Below are positions 16,053 to 23,927 of a stretch of DNA of 39,110 nucleotides, piece by piece. This stretch comes from Candidatus Thiomargarita nelsonii (lineage in GTDB: Bacteria > Pseudomonadota > Gammaproteobacteria > Beggiatoales > Beggiatoaceae): contig JSZA02000062.1 of the NCBI GenBank assembly GCA_000785145.2, positions 1 through 39,110 on the forward strand, read 5' to 3'. Below the pieces are notes generated by a model that was not told the DNA's origin, searched no databases, and saw only the letters and a list, made by a program, of their open reading frames with translations. The position numbers and the translations under genes are program-made. Positions within the stretch are counted from its first letter, which is position 1, and the number at the start of each line of letters is the position of its first letter.

Positions 16053-18560
16053 TTAACCCCTTTCAATTTTCACGGCACATTTTTTGTAGTCGGTTTCTTT
16101 TGAGATGGGACAAGTCGCATCTAAGGTTAATTTGTTGACCAGTCGACTGGCATCAAACCAGGGAATAAAGACAAGACCTTCTGGTGGTCGATTACGTCCC
16201 CGTGTTTCAACTTTGGCCGTAATTTCACCGCGTCGCGTTTTGAGCTTAGCAGTCATACCACGTCGCAAGCCTCGTCTTTTAGCATCTTTACGGTGCATAA
16301 AGACAACGGCATCCGGGAATGCACGGTAAAGTTCAGGCACACGCCGCGTCATGGAGCCTGAGTGCCAGTGTTCTAAAACACGCCCGGTGACGAGCCATAA
16401 ATCATATTCATCGTCGGGCTCTTCCGCTGCTGGTTCATAGGGCAAGGCAAAGATTTTCGCTTTGCCATCGGGGTTGCCGTAAAATTGTATCTCTGCCCCT
16501 TTTTCTACATGGGGATCGTAGCCTTCGCGGTAACGCCACAGCGTCTCTTTGCCATCGATCACCGGCCAACGTAGTCCACGCGATTGATGATATTGGTCAA
16601 AAGTGGCTAATTCATGCCCTTTTTTCGGTCCATGCAAGCCAAACAAGCGATATTCTTCGTAAAGTCCTTTTTGTATATAATAGCCGAAATCTTCCATTTC
16701 ATCGTTATGGTAAACGTTGCCCGCCGAATCCTTCACTTCTTGCTTAGGATATTTGTCAACCTGCCCATTGGCAAACAGGATGTCGTACAGGGTTTTACCC
16801 CGATATTCAGGTTTTTGGGCAATCAACTCTTCAGGCCAAACTTCTTCTACTTTAAAGCGTTTAGAAAATTCGACGGTTTGCCAAAGATCAGATTTGGACT
16901 CACCCGGCGCCTTAACTTGTTGCCGCCAAAATTGGGAACGCCGCTCGGCATTACCATACGCGCCCTCTTTTTCCGTCCACATGGCGGTGGGTAAAATCAA
17001 GTCGGCTGATAGGGCGGTGACGGTGGGATAGGGATCTGAGACGACAATGAAATTATCGGGATTACGGTAGCCGGGCAAAGTTTCTTCATTTAAGTTGGCA
17101 GCCGCTTGTACGTTATTCGTGCATTGCACCCAGTAGGCATTGAGTTTGCCATCTTTGAGCATACGATTTTGCAACACGGCATGATAGCCCGGCTTTGGTT
17201 CGATAGTCCCTTGGGGCAATTTCCATATTTTTTCTGAAAAATCACGGTGTTCTTTTTTCTTGACCACTAAGTCAGCGGGTAAACGGTGGGCAAAGGTGCC
17301 GACTTCGCGGGCGGTACCACAGGCTGAAGGTTGCCCTGTCAGAGAAAATGGGCCATTGCCGGGTTCAGAAATTTTGCCGGTGAGCAAGTGGATGTGGTAG
17401 CACATTTGATTAACCCATGTGCCGCGAGTATGTTGGTTGAATCCCATCGTCCAGTAGGAGGTGACTTTAATCTTGGGATCAGCGTAAAGTTTGGCCAGGG
17501 CTTCTAATCTGTCTTTGGGTACGCCAGACAGTTCATGAACATAGTCGAGGGTGTACTCAGCGACAAATTTTTTGTACTCTTCAAAAGTAGCTGATTTAGA
17601 ACCCCCCGCCTTTTTAGCGTTTTCAGCCGCCTGTTCTCTCGGATCTTCTGGACGTAAGCCATAACCAATATCCGTATTACCAATACGGAAATTAACATGT
17701 TTTTTGACAAATTCTTCATTGACATTGCCACTTTGGATGATGTAGTTGGCAATATAGTTGAGAATAGCCAAATCCGTCTGTGGCTTGAAAACGATGGGAA
17801 TATCTGCTAAGTCAAAGTTGCGATTTTTAAAAGTCGATAAGACGGCCACTTTAACATGTGACGCTGTCAAGCGGCGATCTGTGAGGCGTGACCATAAAAT
17901 GGGGTGCATTTCTGACATGTTGGCGCCCCATAAGACAAAGGCATCAGCATATTCTAAGTCATCATAACAGCCCATGGGTTCATCGGCGCCGAAAGTACGC
18001 ATAAATCCAGCAACCGCAGAGGCCATACAGTGACGTGCATTGGGGTCGATGTTGTTGGATCGAAAACCGGCTTTCATCAGTTTGAGCCCGGCGTAGCCTT
18101 CCCAGACTGTCCATTGTCCTGAGCCAAACATGCCAACGGCACTTGGGCCTTTTTCTTTGAGCGCCTCTTTGAATTTTTCCGCCATAATGTCAAAGGCTTG
18201 ATCCCAAGAAATCGGGGTAAAATCTCCCTCTTTGTCATATTCTCCGTCTGTCATACGCAACAGGGGTTTGGTCAAACGGTCTTTACCGTACATAATCTTG
18301 GACAAAAAGTAGCCTTTTATACAATTGAGTCCACGATTAACGGGTGCATCGGGATCGCCTTGCGTTGCCACAACTCGATCATTTTGGGTGCCGACGAGTA
18401 CGCTGCAACCGGTACCACAGAATCGACAAACGGCTTTATCCCAACGGATTTTGTCTCTTCCGCCAGCGGCAATCGCTGTTTGGGGGAGAGTCACGCCAGC
18501 GGCGGCAGCGGTTGCCGCGATAGCATTTGCTTTGATAAACTCTCGTCTAGTTATTTTCAT
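16053..18560 (-). CDS. napA: Periplasmic nitrate reductase catalytic subunit
   Basis: An 835-residue molybdoprotein that reduces nitrate to nitrite in the periplasm. A Tat signal (TRREFIK then a hydrophobic Ala-rich stretch ending TAIAAGG) lies at residues 4-33. The single 4Fe-4S cluster motif is CRFCGTGCSVLVGTQ with the fourth cysteine in GLNCIKGYF. The molybdenum-binding cysteine is in NARHCMASAVAGF. C-terminal molybdopterin-dinucleotide-binding signatures (WLVTGRVLEHWHSGSMTRR, EGLVFIPWFD) are present, and length is normal for NapA. Its ATG overlaps the napD stop. In giant sulfur bacteria nitrate serves as electron acceptor for sulfide oxidation; that role here is inferred from the probable host. 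Confidence 0.98.
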   Translation of the reverse strand: MKITRREFIKANAIAATAAAAGVTLPQTAIAAGGRDKIRWDKAVCRFCGTGCSVLVGTQNDRVVATQGDPDAPVNRGLNCIKGYFLSKIMYGKDRLTKPLLRMTDGEYDKEGDFTPISWDQAFDIMAEKFKEALKEKGPSAVGMFGSGQWTVWEGYAGLKLMKAGFRSNNIDPNARHCMASAVAGFMRTFGADEPMGCYDDLEYADAFVLWGANMSEMHPILWSRLTDRRLTASHVKVAVLSTFKNRNFDLADIPIVFKPQTDLAILNYIANYIIQSGNVNEEFVKKHVNFRIGNTDIGYGLRPEDPREQAAENAKKAGGSKSATFEEYKKFVAEYTLDYVHELSGVPKDRLEALAKLYADPKIKVTSYWTMGFNQHTRGTWVNQMCYHIHLLTGKISEPGNGPFSLTGQPSACGTAREVGTFAHRLPADLVVKKKEHRDFSEKIWKLPQGTIEPKPGYHAVLQNRMLKDGKLNAYWVQCTNNVQAAANLNEETLPGYRNPDNFIVVSDPYPTVTALSADLILPTAMWTEKEGAYGNAERRSQFWRQQVKAPGESKSDLWQTVEFSKRFKVEEVWPEELIAQKPEYRGKTLYDILFANGQVDKYPKQEVKDSAGNVYHNDEMEDFGYYIQKGLYEEYRLFGLHGPKKGHELATFDQYHQSRGLRWPVIDGKETLWRYREGYDPHVEKGAEIQFYGNPDGKAKIFALPYEPAAEEPDDEYDLWLVTGRVLEHWHSGSMTRRVPELYRAFPDAVVFMHRKDAKRRGLRRGMTAKLKTRRGEITAKVETRGRNRPPEGLVFIPWFDASRLVNKLTLDATCPISKETDYKKCAVKIERG

Positions 18561-18817
18561 ATTGACATTTTCTCCTCAAAGTCCTCATCGTCATTTCCAT
18601 ATTGATAAACCATAGCAGCGGAGATCACGCCCTCACATTGGTGGATGTTAAGTGCCCTATCCGCGACCACTTTTTCATCGTCATCCTCAATCGTGACAAT
18701 TAAACGCCCGTTTTCTGTAACGGCGTGGACTTCCACACAGGGGATTTCCATCAGGCGTGTTTTGACTTCATCTGCCTGTTCAGGAATCGTATGCACCAGC
18801 ACACCAGAAATATTCAT
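18557..18817 (-). CDS. napD: NapA chaperone NapD
   Basis: An 86-residue cytoplasmic protein of the NapD family, which binds the NapA Tat signal and holds back export until the cofactor is inserted. Typical features are MNISGVLVHTIPEQADEVKT, IPCVEVHAVTENGRLIVTIE and the ending with CEGVISAAMVYQYG. The ATG at 18817 is preferred to an in-frame TTG six codons upstream because family members begin MNISG. A palindromic repeat lies immediately upstream (18830-18852), so napD may be translated from an RNA with a hairpin close to its start. It overlaps napA by four bases. Confidence 0.93.
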   Translation of the reverse strand: MNISGVLVHTIPEQADEVKTRLMEIPCVEVHAVTENGRLIVTIEDDDEKVVADRALNIHQCEGVISAAMVYQYGNDDEDFEEKMSI

Positions 18818-18829
18818 AAATTTTTCGCC

Positions 18830-18852
18830 GTCCAAGATAAATCTTGGACTCC
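18830..18852. repeat. Short palindromic repeat, CCAAGATAAATCTTGG core, before napD
   Basis: Family A palindrome 12 bp upstream of the napD ATG. It is followed by CTTTAAAC, exactly as the copy at 19563 is, so the two junctions share ancestry. A stem this close to the start could affect napD translation. Confidence 0.85.
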
Positions 18853-18859
18853 TTTAAAC

Positions 18860-18940
18860 TTTTGCCATTGTAAAATAAATCGTCTCAATTTCGCAACTAT
18901 CACGACAACTATAACAGATAATGCCTTGTTGCGTTAAACA
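18860..18940 (-). pseudogene. Partial duplicate of napF (81 bp)
   Basis: These 81 bp match 19818-19898 inside napF with only five differences, all transitions. Read on the minus strand they still encode the napF peptide around LTQQGIICYSCRDSCE and IYFTMAKV, then stop. The remainder of napF is absent. The fragment lies between napD and the small unknown gene at 18947, so it probably marks one edge of a duplication or insertion that separated napF from napD. Confidence 0.88.
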
Positions 18941-18946
18941 TAAAGA

Positions 18947-19210
18947 TTAAGACCAGTGGCTATCGTCTATGTTGAGTTTGGCGTTTTTGATTTCTTGTTT
19001 AAGAAGATTGAGTGACATTTCACCTTCAAATGGAAATGTTTCAGAAATTAAGTGGTCTTCATCGTTCCCGTATTGAAAATCAACATAAATACCACCATCC
19101 ACCTGAATTAAAGCATTTAATCCATTAATTTCAATATTATTAATATATGTCTTCACTTGTTCATAGTGGGCATGATAAGGATTTGAAAAGTGCTTGATTA
19201 AGTCAACCAA
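18947..19210 (-). CDS. Hypothetical 87-residue protein
   Basis: I do not recognise this protein. It is short, acidic and soluble, with a central strand-rich stretch (NALIQVDGGIYVDFQYGNDED) and a helical C-terminus (SLNLLKQEIKNAKLNIDDSHWS). It starts at TTG 19210 and overlaps the end of the upstream gene by 8 bp, so the two are probably co-translated. The pair interrupts the nap operon between napF and napD and has no evident link to nitrate reduction. A small two-gene unit of this kind could be a toxin-antitoxin-like or nuclease-partner module; that is a guess. Confidence 0.6.
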   Translation of the reverse strand: MVDLIKHFSNPYHAHYEQVKTYINNIEINGLNALIQVDGGIYVDFQYGNDEDHLISETFPFEGEMSLNLLKQEIKNAKLNIDDSHWS

Positions 19211-19505
19211 TGGCTATTGTCGGGTTGATAGGTTTATTAATTTTTACCACACGAAAGTTATAGCCCAAAGCTTTGGCTTTTTCGTGTCGCTTTTTAACGC
19301 CTTTCAATTCTTCTTGGGAGGGTGACACTTGAATATCAAAAGCAATGACTTTGTCAGGTGTTTGAACAATGACATCAAATTGTACGTCATCAATTTTGAC
19401 GTTGGTCCTGCATGAGAAACCTTTTTCTTTATAGGTTTGAGTAATTTGTTCAATTTTTGCGTTATATAATGCTTTAAGAAAGTAGTTTTCAAATTGTTTG
19501 TTCAT
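19203..19505 (-). CDS. Hypothetical 100-residue protein, possible PD-(D/E)XK-like fold
   Basis: The segment VKIDDVQFDVIVQTPDKVIA followed by FDIQVSPSQ and KKRHEKAKALGYNFRVVKI resembles the core of small PD-(D/E)XK-type nucleases: acidic residue, beta hairpin, D/E-x-Q, helix, then a strand. The usual lysine is replaced by Gln (DIQ), which occurs in some branches. No family name can be given. The ATG at 19505 follows a hairpin repeat with no clear ribosome site. It overlaps the 87-residue gene downstream, and both sit between duplicated napF sequences. Confidence 0.6.
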   Translation of the reverse strand: MNKQFENYFLKALYNAKIEQITQTYKEKGFSCRTNVKIDDVQFDVIVQTPDKVIAFDIQVSPSQEELKGVKKRHEKAKALGYNFRVVKINKPINPTIAIG

Positions 19506-19517
19506 AAAATTTTTGTT

Positions 19518-19552
19518 GTTTCGGGAATTTCGCTGCGCGGATTTCCCGAAAC
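19518..19552. repeat. Hairpin repeat family B (GTTTCGGGAA...)
   Basis: A 35-bp palindrome with GTTTCGGGAA and TTCCCGAAAC arms. It lies just upstream of the 100-residue unknown gene. Related copies occur at 20241, 20287, 23671, 23750 and 23815. Confidence 0.85.
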
Positions 19553-19562
19553 AATTTAAATT

Positions 19563-19584
19563 TCCAAGATAAATCTTGGACTCC
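19563..19584. repeat. Short palindromic repeat, CCAAGATAAATCTTGG core, after napF
   Basis: Family A palindrome with the ACTCC flank, directly abutting the tandem 19-bp array downstream of napF. Confidence 0.85.
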
Positions 19585-19735
19585 TTTAAACTGGATGATG
19601 AACTTTAAACTGGATGATGAACTTTAAACTGGATGATGAACTTTAAACTGGATGATGAACTTTAAACTGGATGATGAACTTTAAACTGGATGATGAACTT
19701 TAAACTGGATGATGAACTTTAAACTGGATGATGAA
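19584..19735. repeat. Eight tandem copies of a 19-bp unit at the napF 3' end
   Basis: The unit CTTTAAACTGGATGATGAA is repeated eight times without a visible change. The last unit encodes, on the minus strand, the final codons of napF (His-His-Pro-Val-stop). The array has therefore grown from the napF end outwards, each new copy lying after the stop. Such perfect arrays usually vary in length between cells. Confidence 0.95.
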
Positions 19736-20198
19736 TGGTAATTGCCGTGATTGGACAGGCTTGATAACAGGCGCCACACCCATTGCATTGATCAATGTGT
19801 ACATCAGGGATAGGTACTTTTGCCATTGTAAAATAAATCGCCTCGACTTCACAACTATCACGACAACTATAACAGATAACGCCTTGTTGCGTTAAACAAT
19901 TGTTTTTTATGTGGGCTTTAAGGGTCCAAGGTGGGCTACGTGTGGTTTGTAGGGTTTCATTGGGACATTGTTCGACACAGCGTTCACAAAATGTGCATTC
20001 TCCGTGCTGAAAGTTGACTTGGGGGTATCCCCCGCGCCCTTTTTCCAAGATATTTTCAGGGCAGGCTTTGATACATTCTCCGCAACGCTCACAACAGTCA
20101 ATAAATTCGCTTTCACTACCTGACCAAGGTGGACGTAACGGTTGTTGTTGTTTGCCACGGAAATCACCCCGCAGAAATTGTAGTCGGTTGATGGACAT
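19719..20198 (-). CDS. napF: Ferredoxin-type protein NapF
   Basis: A 159-residue cytoplasmic iron-sulfur protein that interacts with NapA before export in known systems. The sites CERCGECIKACP, CTFCERCVEQCP and CNGCGACYQACP are 4Fe-4S motifs, with a further CYSCRDSC stretch between the second and third. MSINRLQFLRGDFRGKQ at the N-terminus is typical of NapF. The C-terminal four codons fall within a 19-bp unit that is repeated eight times just after the stop. Unlike most nap operons, napF is separated from napD by about 900 bp of repeats, an unknown gene pair and a piece of duplicated napF. Confidence 0.94.
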   Translation of the reverse strand: MSINRLQFLRGDFRGKQQQPLRPPWSGSESEFIDCCERCGECIKACPENILEKGRGGYPQVNFQHGECTFCERCVEQCPNETLQTTRSPPWTLKAHIKNNCLTQQGVICYSCRDSCEVEAIYFTMAKVPIPDVHIDQCNGCGACYQACPITAITIHHPV

Positions 20199-20240
20199 GA
20201 GACTTTGAGTTTCGCGTTTTTGATTTTTGGATAAAATTTT

Positions 20241-20321
20241 GTTTCGGGAATTTCGCTCCGCGGATTTCCCGAAACTGCAGTCGAGGGTTTCGGGAAATCC
20301 GCGGAGCGAAATTCCCGAAAC
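20241..20321. repeat. Two facing family B hairpins upstream of napF
   Basis: Palindromes at 20241-20275 and 20287-20321 have the same GTTTCGGGAA/TTCCCGAAAC arms in opposite orientation, separated by CTGCAGTCGAGG. The whole 81 bp is therefore one large inverted repeat. It lies between the porin stop and the napF start, where it could act as a terminator for the porin gene. A degenerate family A palindrome follows at about 20325-20345. Confidence 0.85.
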
Positions 20322-20361
20322 AAAACAAACTTTAGTTTGGACCCCGCAAAAGGACTATAGC

Positions 20362-21873
20362 TTAGAATTTAAAGGTCAAAGTGTTTTTCCATTCCCAAGC
20401 ATCATCATCATTGGCGGTATTGCCGTTCACCAACAATAATGTTGCTTCACCCGGCATGAAGTAACCGAATCTTGAAGAGAAAATGAGCTTTTTATAAAGC
20501 TTCCATTTGAAGATCGCGTCAACTTCCTGACCAATATCATCACTTAGCTGTGACGTAGGCCCATCTGCATTCCATCCATGCACATCTTCTGTCGCCATCA
20601 TGTAGCTATAAGAACCGAAGATGGACATGGATTTACTAAGGGCAAAGTTAGCATAGAGTTGTACTGCCGTGGTATTTTCAAACTCACGATAGCCTTTGGT
20701 ATTCGGTGCGCCGATACCTTGAGGAGTGATACCCGCAACATCCGGCATAATGGAATCTTCCCAAACTTCGGTGAAATAGAAGAAACCCTGTGTTTTCAGC
20801 TTGGTAATATTACCCTCACCGCTACTCGGATCATCGTCACCAGAGCCAATGCCGAATTTCACACCCACATTGCTCTTACCACCCTCACCCAAGCCCAACT
20901 TGGCATCGAGGTAGGCAGTATAACCTTCTAAGTCACCGTTGTTCTTATCATTTTTGTTGCCATTATAAGTGTCATTAGCAATATCATCTTGCCCGCTCAG
21001 GTAGTTGAATTCACCATTCAATGTAACACTACCCATCTTAAAAGTGGCAGCCCCACCAAAAATATTCAATTCTGTCACTTGCGGCGTAAAACGTGGCCGA
21101 GCATAACCCAAGCCTTGGGTAATATAGGCAGAACCATCATCATAGCCTTCATCTGCATAATAGACATACCAAGCACTGAGATTATTCCCACCCATCTTAT
21201 GATCAAAGGCAATGGAGAACATATTGGCATCATCGGTACTGCCCTCATCATTGAGGGTGTTTAAGGATTGATCACCAACGGGTGTTGCACCCTGACCAGT
21301 TAAATCGACATCCCCCTCAAAAGGCTTTGCGAACGCAAGACTCAGTTTAGAATTCCCCATAGGGGCGGTGAACCTAATGCCATCAAGATCATCGTCTAAC
21401 ACCAACTTATTACCCAATGCGTGGTGGAAACGCCCCACCATGACACGACTCTCAGTATTGGGCACACGGAAATCTAAATAAGCATGATCAACATGCACAT
21501 CGAAGAAGGTCCCTTTATCGTAGAATTGACCCCCATCAACACTCTTATCACCGGCATTATCCACACCCCACCAGCCTTGCGCCAAATCAAAACGGGTAAT
21601 CGCCTTGATGTCATCATTGTCATCGGCAAGAGAGACTTTCAATCTCAACATTTGAACAACGTAATTGTCATTGTCGCTGCCAAATGAATCTTTCTTTTTC
21701 CCAAAAAAGAAACTATTTTGAGAAATCCCCCAAACATTATAGACACCGTTAATCTCCGTATTAACCGCAGATGCGGGCGCCGCACAGATGCCTGTCGCAA
21801 GAACGAGTGCCCCTGCCAGAGGCTTTAACATTGAGCGTTTTTTACCACAAAAATTGGTTGGTTCAAAGTTCAT
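20362..21873 (-). CDS. Outer-membrane porin-like beta-barrel protein
   Basis: A 503-residue protein with an N-terminal signal (KPLAGALVLATGICAAPASA) and a body of alternating amphipathic strands with acidic, glycine-rich loops. It ends in the terminal Phe (TLTFKF) typical of outer-membrane barrels. Segments such as ITRFDLAQGWWG, YLDFRVPNTESRVMVGRFHHALG and AVQLYANFALSKSMSIFGSYSYM resemble general alginate/OprB-type porins, but I cannot assign a named family. An ATG at 21873 is preferred over TTG 21882 because AGGGG lies upstream at workable spacing. It is encoded 163 bp upstream of napF on the same strand, so a role in nitrate or small-anion uptake is possible but unproven. Confidence 0.8.
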   Translation of the reverse strand: MNFEPTNFCGKKRSMLKPLAGALVLATGICAAPASAVNTEINGVYNVWGISQNSFFFGKKKDSFGSDNDNYVVQMLRLKVSLADDNDDIKAITRFDLAQGWWGVDNAGDKSVDGGQFYDKGTFFDVHVDHAYLDFRVPNTESRVMVGRFHHALGNKLVLDDDLDGIRFTAPMGNSKLSLAFAKPFEGDVDLTGQGATPVGDQSLNTLNDEGSTDDANMFSIAFDHKMGGNNLSAWYVYYADEGYDDGSAYITQGLGYARPRFTPQVTELNIFGGAATFKMGSVTLNGEFNYLSGQDDIANDTYNGNKNDKNNGDLEGYTAYLDAKLGLGEGGKSNVGVKFGIGSGDDDPSSGEGNITKLKTQGFFYFTEVWEDSIMPDVAGITPQGIGAPNTKGYREFENTTAVQLYANFALSKSMSIFGSYSYMMATEDVHGWNADGPTSQLSDDIGQEVDAIFKWKLYKKLIFSSRFGYFMPGEATLLLVNGNTANDDDAWEWKNTLTFKF

Positions 21874-22474
21874 ATTATACAAACCCCTATTTCAATTTCA
21901 TAAAAAAAACTAAAAAAAACTACAACTAAGCCGTATATCAAAAGCTTTTCTCTGTGGCTACCGAAAATACTAGGAACATCTGATACTTTGAAAAAATAAT
22001 TTTTTGATAAATAAAATAGTTACAAATCACACTTAAAGTGAGATCAAACTTAAATAAATGCTAATAATAGCTTGAATTTACAAATAAATTAATTTTTCAA
22101 TGCGTAAGTTTTAGCGTGTATTTTTGCGCCTAACTAATACCCGTTTTTTTTTAAGGATTGCACAATAGCATAAAAATTACACAAAAAACAAGTGATACAA
22201 TAACATATTGATTAATAAATGTTTGTATTAAAACACTGGTACAAGGTACGCCTTGCACTCCTGATAAAATGTGACATTGTCGTTTGGAGTATACTGTACG
22301 CAGGGTATAAAAATTTTTTTTTAAAACAATAAAAAATATTAATAGGCTAGTACAGTATACGCCTTGCACGCCTGCCAATTTAAGAATAAAATTAACTTTT
22401 AATATACAAAAATACCAGAAATTTTCAGGAGTCCAAGATTTATCTTGGACATCTTTGTTGAAAGGAATAGTAAT
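21874..22474. other. AT-rich divergent region between porin gene and the 392-residue gene
   Basis: About 600 bp with no gene. It should hold promoters for both divergent genes, but I could not identify convincing -35/-10 pairs. It includes an 11-bp perfect inverted pair, GTATACTGTAC at 22289-22299 and GTACAGTATAC at 22350-22360, a similar ACGCCTTGCACTCCTG segment near 22248, and a family A palindrome at 22428-22450. A CACTTAAAGTG palindrome near 22030 may be an operator; this is only a suggestion. Confidence 0.5.
22428..22450. repeat. Short palindromic repeat, CCAAGATTTATCTTGG core, before 392-residue gene
   Basis: Family A palindrome ending 24 bp before the ATG at 22475, so in the leader of that gene. 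The AAAGGAA ribosome site lies between the hairpin and the start. Confidence 0.85.
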
Positions 22475-23653
22475 ATGAAGCCAGCCGCAAGGGAAATTAT
22501 CACCCCTCGCCCGAAAATGTCTCTGACGATTCCACCGGGTATGGCACCCGTGGAATTTTTTAACAGTCCAGCTAATTTAAAAAATTTAGCTGAAGAAAAC
22601 GGTTTATTTCGGACACCTGAAAACCTGTTGATGTATCGCAAGTTGATCGGTCACAGTATCGAATTTGATGCTTCAATCATTTTAGACACTTCCAAACGCA
22701 TATTAGATCCATTGGGGCGACCAGTCAGACGTGATCAGATGTCACGTCAACAAAAGAAAGTTTGGAATCAGATGACTCGTATTTCGTTTGATTACATGCT
22801 GGAAAAATACCCTGATCCCGCGCAACACTTAATTCTTGGTGGTGAAGCCAGCTTAGATGCAACTTGGCCATTGAATAAGCCAGGGGTGCCCAGTATTCGT
22901 ATGATCCATAACCATTTTATGGTGTTTCCGATGGTGGATTTGGAAAGTGCTAAAGAAGCCAATTCGGCGGATCCTAATTTGACTGATAGTGGACATCATA
23001 GTTTATTTTTGCGGCATTTAAGTGGCGTTTATCACGAATTTTTAGAAATATTAGACTTGCAAATTTTGTCTCCGATTTCAACGAGTGAGTCTGCTATTAA
23101 GTTAACGGGTTATCCACAAGGTTTGCCCAGTTGGGAAGTCAAAGGGGGCGCTGAGAAACTTAAGGATCAGTATTTTTGGTATGAATATGAACAGGTGCTA
23201 TTAGGTTTCCTCGATTTTTATCGCACCTTTTTCTCTTTAGTGTCTACTGGGGATCCACAAGTGCCAGCGCGGGCTAATTTTCCTCATCAAATAAGTGAAG
23301 TGTTGTTAGACAGTGGACGATTTCAACGTGTCGCTCGCGATCTCAGAGAACAGGTGATCCAAGATCCATTGTTTGCGAATGAAATTCGCTGGCGCCCTGC
23401 TTATAAACAATTGCTTTATCGTGACGATAAAGGGCGTTTGATCGTGACTATTTCTCAAAATTCAGTTGGCAATGCGATTACTGAACTTTTGGGGATAGTG
23501 GTGAAACGGGTAGAAGATGAGTCGGCTTATGCTGAAGCGGAGCCTGCTTTAGTGGGTCGTTTGTTGGAGGCGAGAGAGAGGTTGAGGGAGGCGAATATAG
23601 GTGAAGTGATTGCGGCTCCTTCGTGGCCCAATGGAAAATTTGTGCCACAATAG
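22475..23653 (+). CDS. Conserved-looking protein of unknown function, 392 residues
   Basis: I do not recognise the family. The protein is soluble, with no signal peptide or membrane helix. Notable stretches are MIHNHFMVFP (a His-x-His pattern, ~147-156), DSGHHSLFLRHLSGVYHEFLEIL, and RPAYKQLLYRDDKGRLIVTISQNSVGNAITELLGI near the C-terminus. The His-rich central part could bind a metal or act as a nucleotidyl-transfer site, but this is conjecture. The ATG at 22475 is chosen because AAAGGAA lies 8 bp upstream; an upstream in-frame TTG would fall next to a palindromic repeat. It stands alone, followed by hairpins, and converges on a membrane protein gene. Confidence 0.8.
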   Translation: MKPAAREIITPRPKMSLTIPPGMAPVEFFNSPANLKNLAEENGLFRTPENLLMYRKLIGHSIEFDASIILDTSKRILDPLGRPVRRDQMSRQQKKVWNQMTRISFDYMLEKYPDPAQHLILGGEASLDATWPLNKPGVPSIRMIHNHFMVFPMVDLESAKEANSADPNLTDSGHHSLFLRHLSGVYHEFLEILDLQILSPISTSESAIKLTGYPQGLPSWEVKGGAEKLKDQYFWYEYEQVLLGFLDFYRTFFSLVSTGDPQVPARANFPHQISEVLLDSGRFQRVARDLREQVIQDPLFANEIRWRPAYKQLLYRDDKGRLIVTISQNSVGNAITELLGIVVKRVEDESAYAEAEPALVGRLLEARERLREANIGEVIAAPSWPNGKFVPQ

Positions 23654-23670
23654 TTTTTTAAATTTTCGTT

Positions 23671-23849
23671 GTTTCGGGAATGGAGCGGAGCGGATTTCCC
23701 GAAACTCAGTCAGCGTCAACTCAGTCAGCGTAGCTAAACCCTCGACAGGGTTTCGGGAAATCCGCTACGCTCCATTCCCGAAACAACTTTTAGCGTAGCT
23801 AAACCCTCGACAGGGTTTCGGGAAATCCGCTACGCTCCATTCCCGAAAC
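23671..23849. repeat. Cluster of three family B hairpins
   Basis: Palindromes at 23671-23705, 23750-23784 and 23815-23849 share GTTTCGGGAA/TTCCCGAAAC arms. The last two are also part of a ~65-bp direct repeat that includes TAGCGTAGCTAAACCCTCGA, so a tandem duplication has occurred. The loops differ from the copies near napF (TACGCTCC against CGGAGCG), showing compensatory variation. Confidence 0.88.
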
Positions 23850-23879
23850 AACTTTTATAGTTTTTTAGATTGAGTTATA

Positions 23880-23910
23880 GAAATCCTATTTCTTTAAGAA
23901 ATAGGATTTC
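23880..23910. terminator. Likely bidirectional terminator between convergent genes
   Basis: A perfect 15-bp stem with a one-base centre: GAAATCCTATTTCTT then its complement, followed by TTT on the plus strand and preceded by A-rich bases that read as T-rich on the minus strand. It lies between the 392-residue gene and the spermidine-synthase-like gene, which point towards each other. Confidence 0.65.
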
Positions 23911-23927
23911 TTTGAAAGTTTGGACAA

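Noticed and set aside
19584..19735. CRISPR array
   Set aside because: The 19-bp units are directly adjacent with no spacers; it is a simple tandem repeat.
22151..22378. Minus-strand 75-codon frame in the porin upstream region
   Set aside because: Its sequence is made largely of the repeated ACGCCTTGCAC segments and T-runs, not protein-like.
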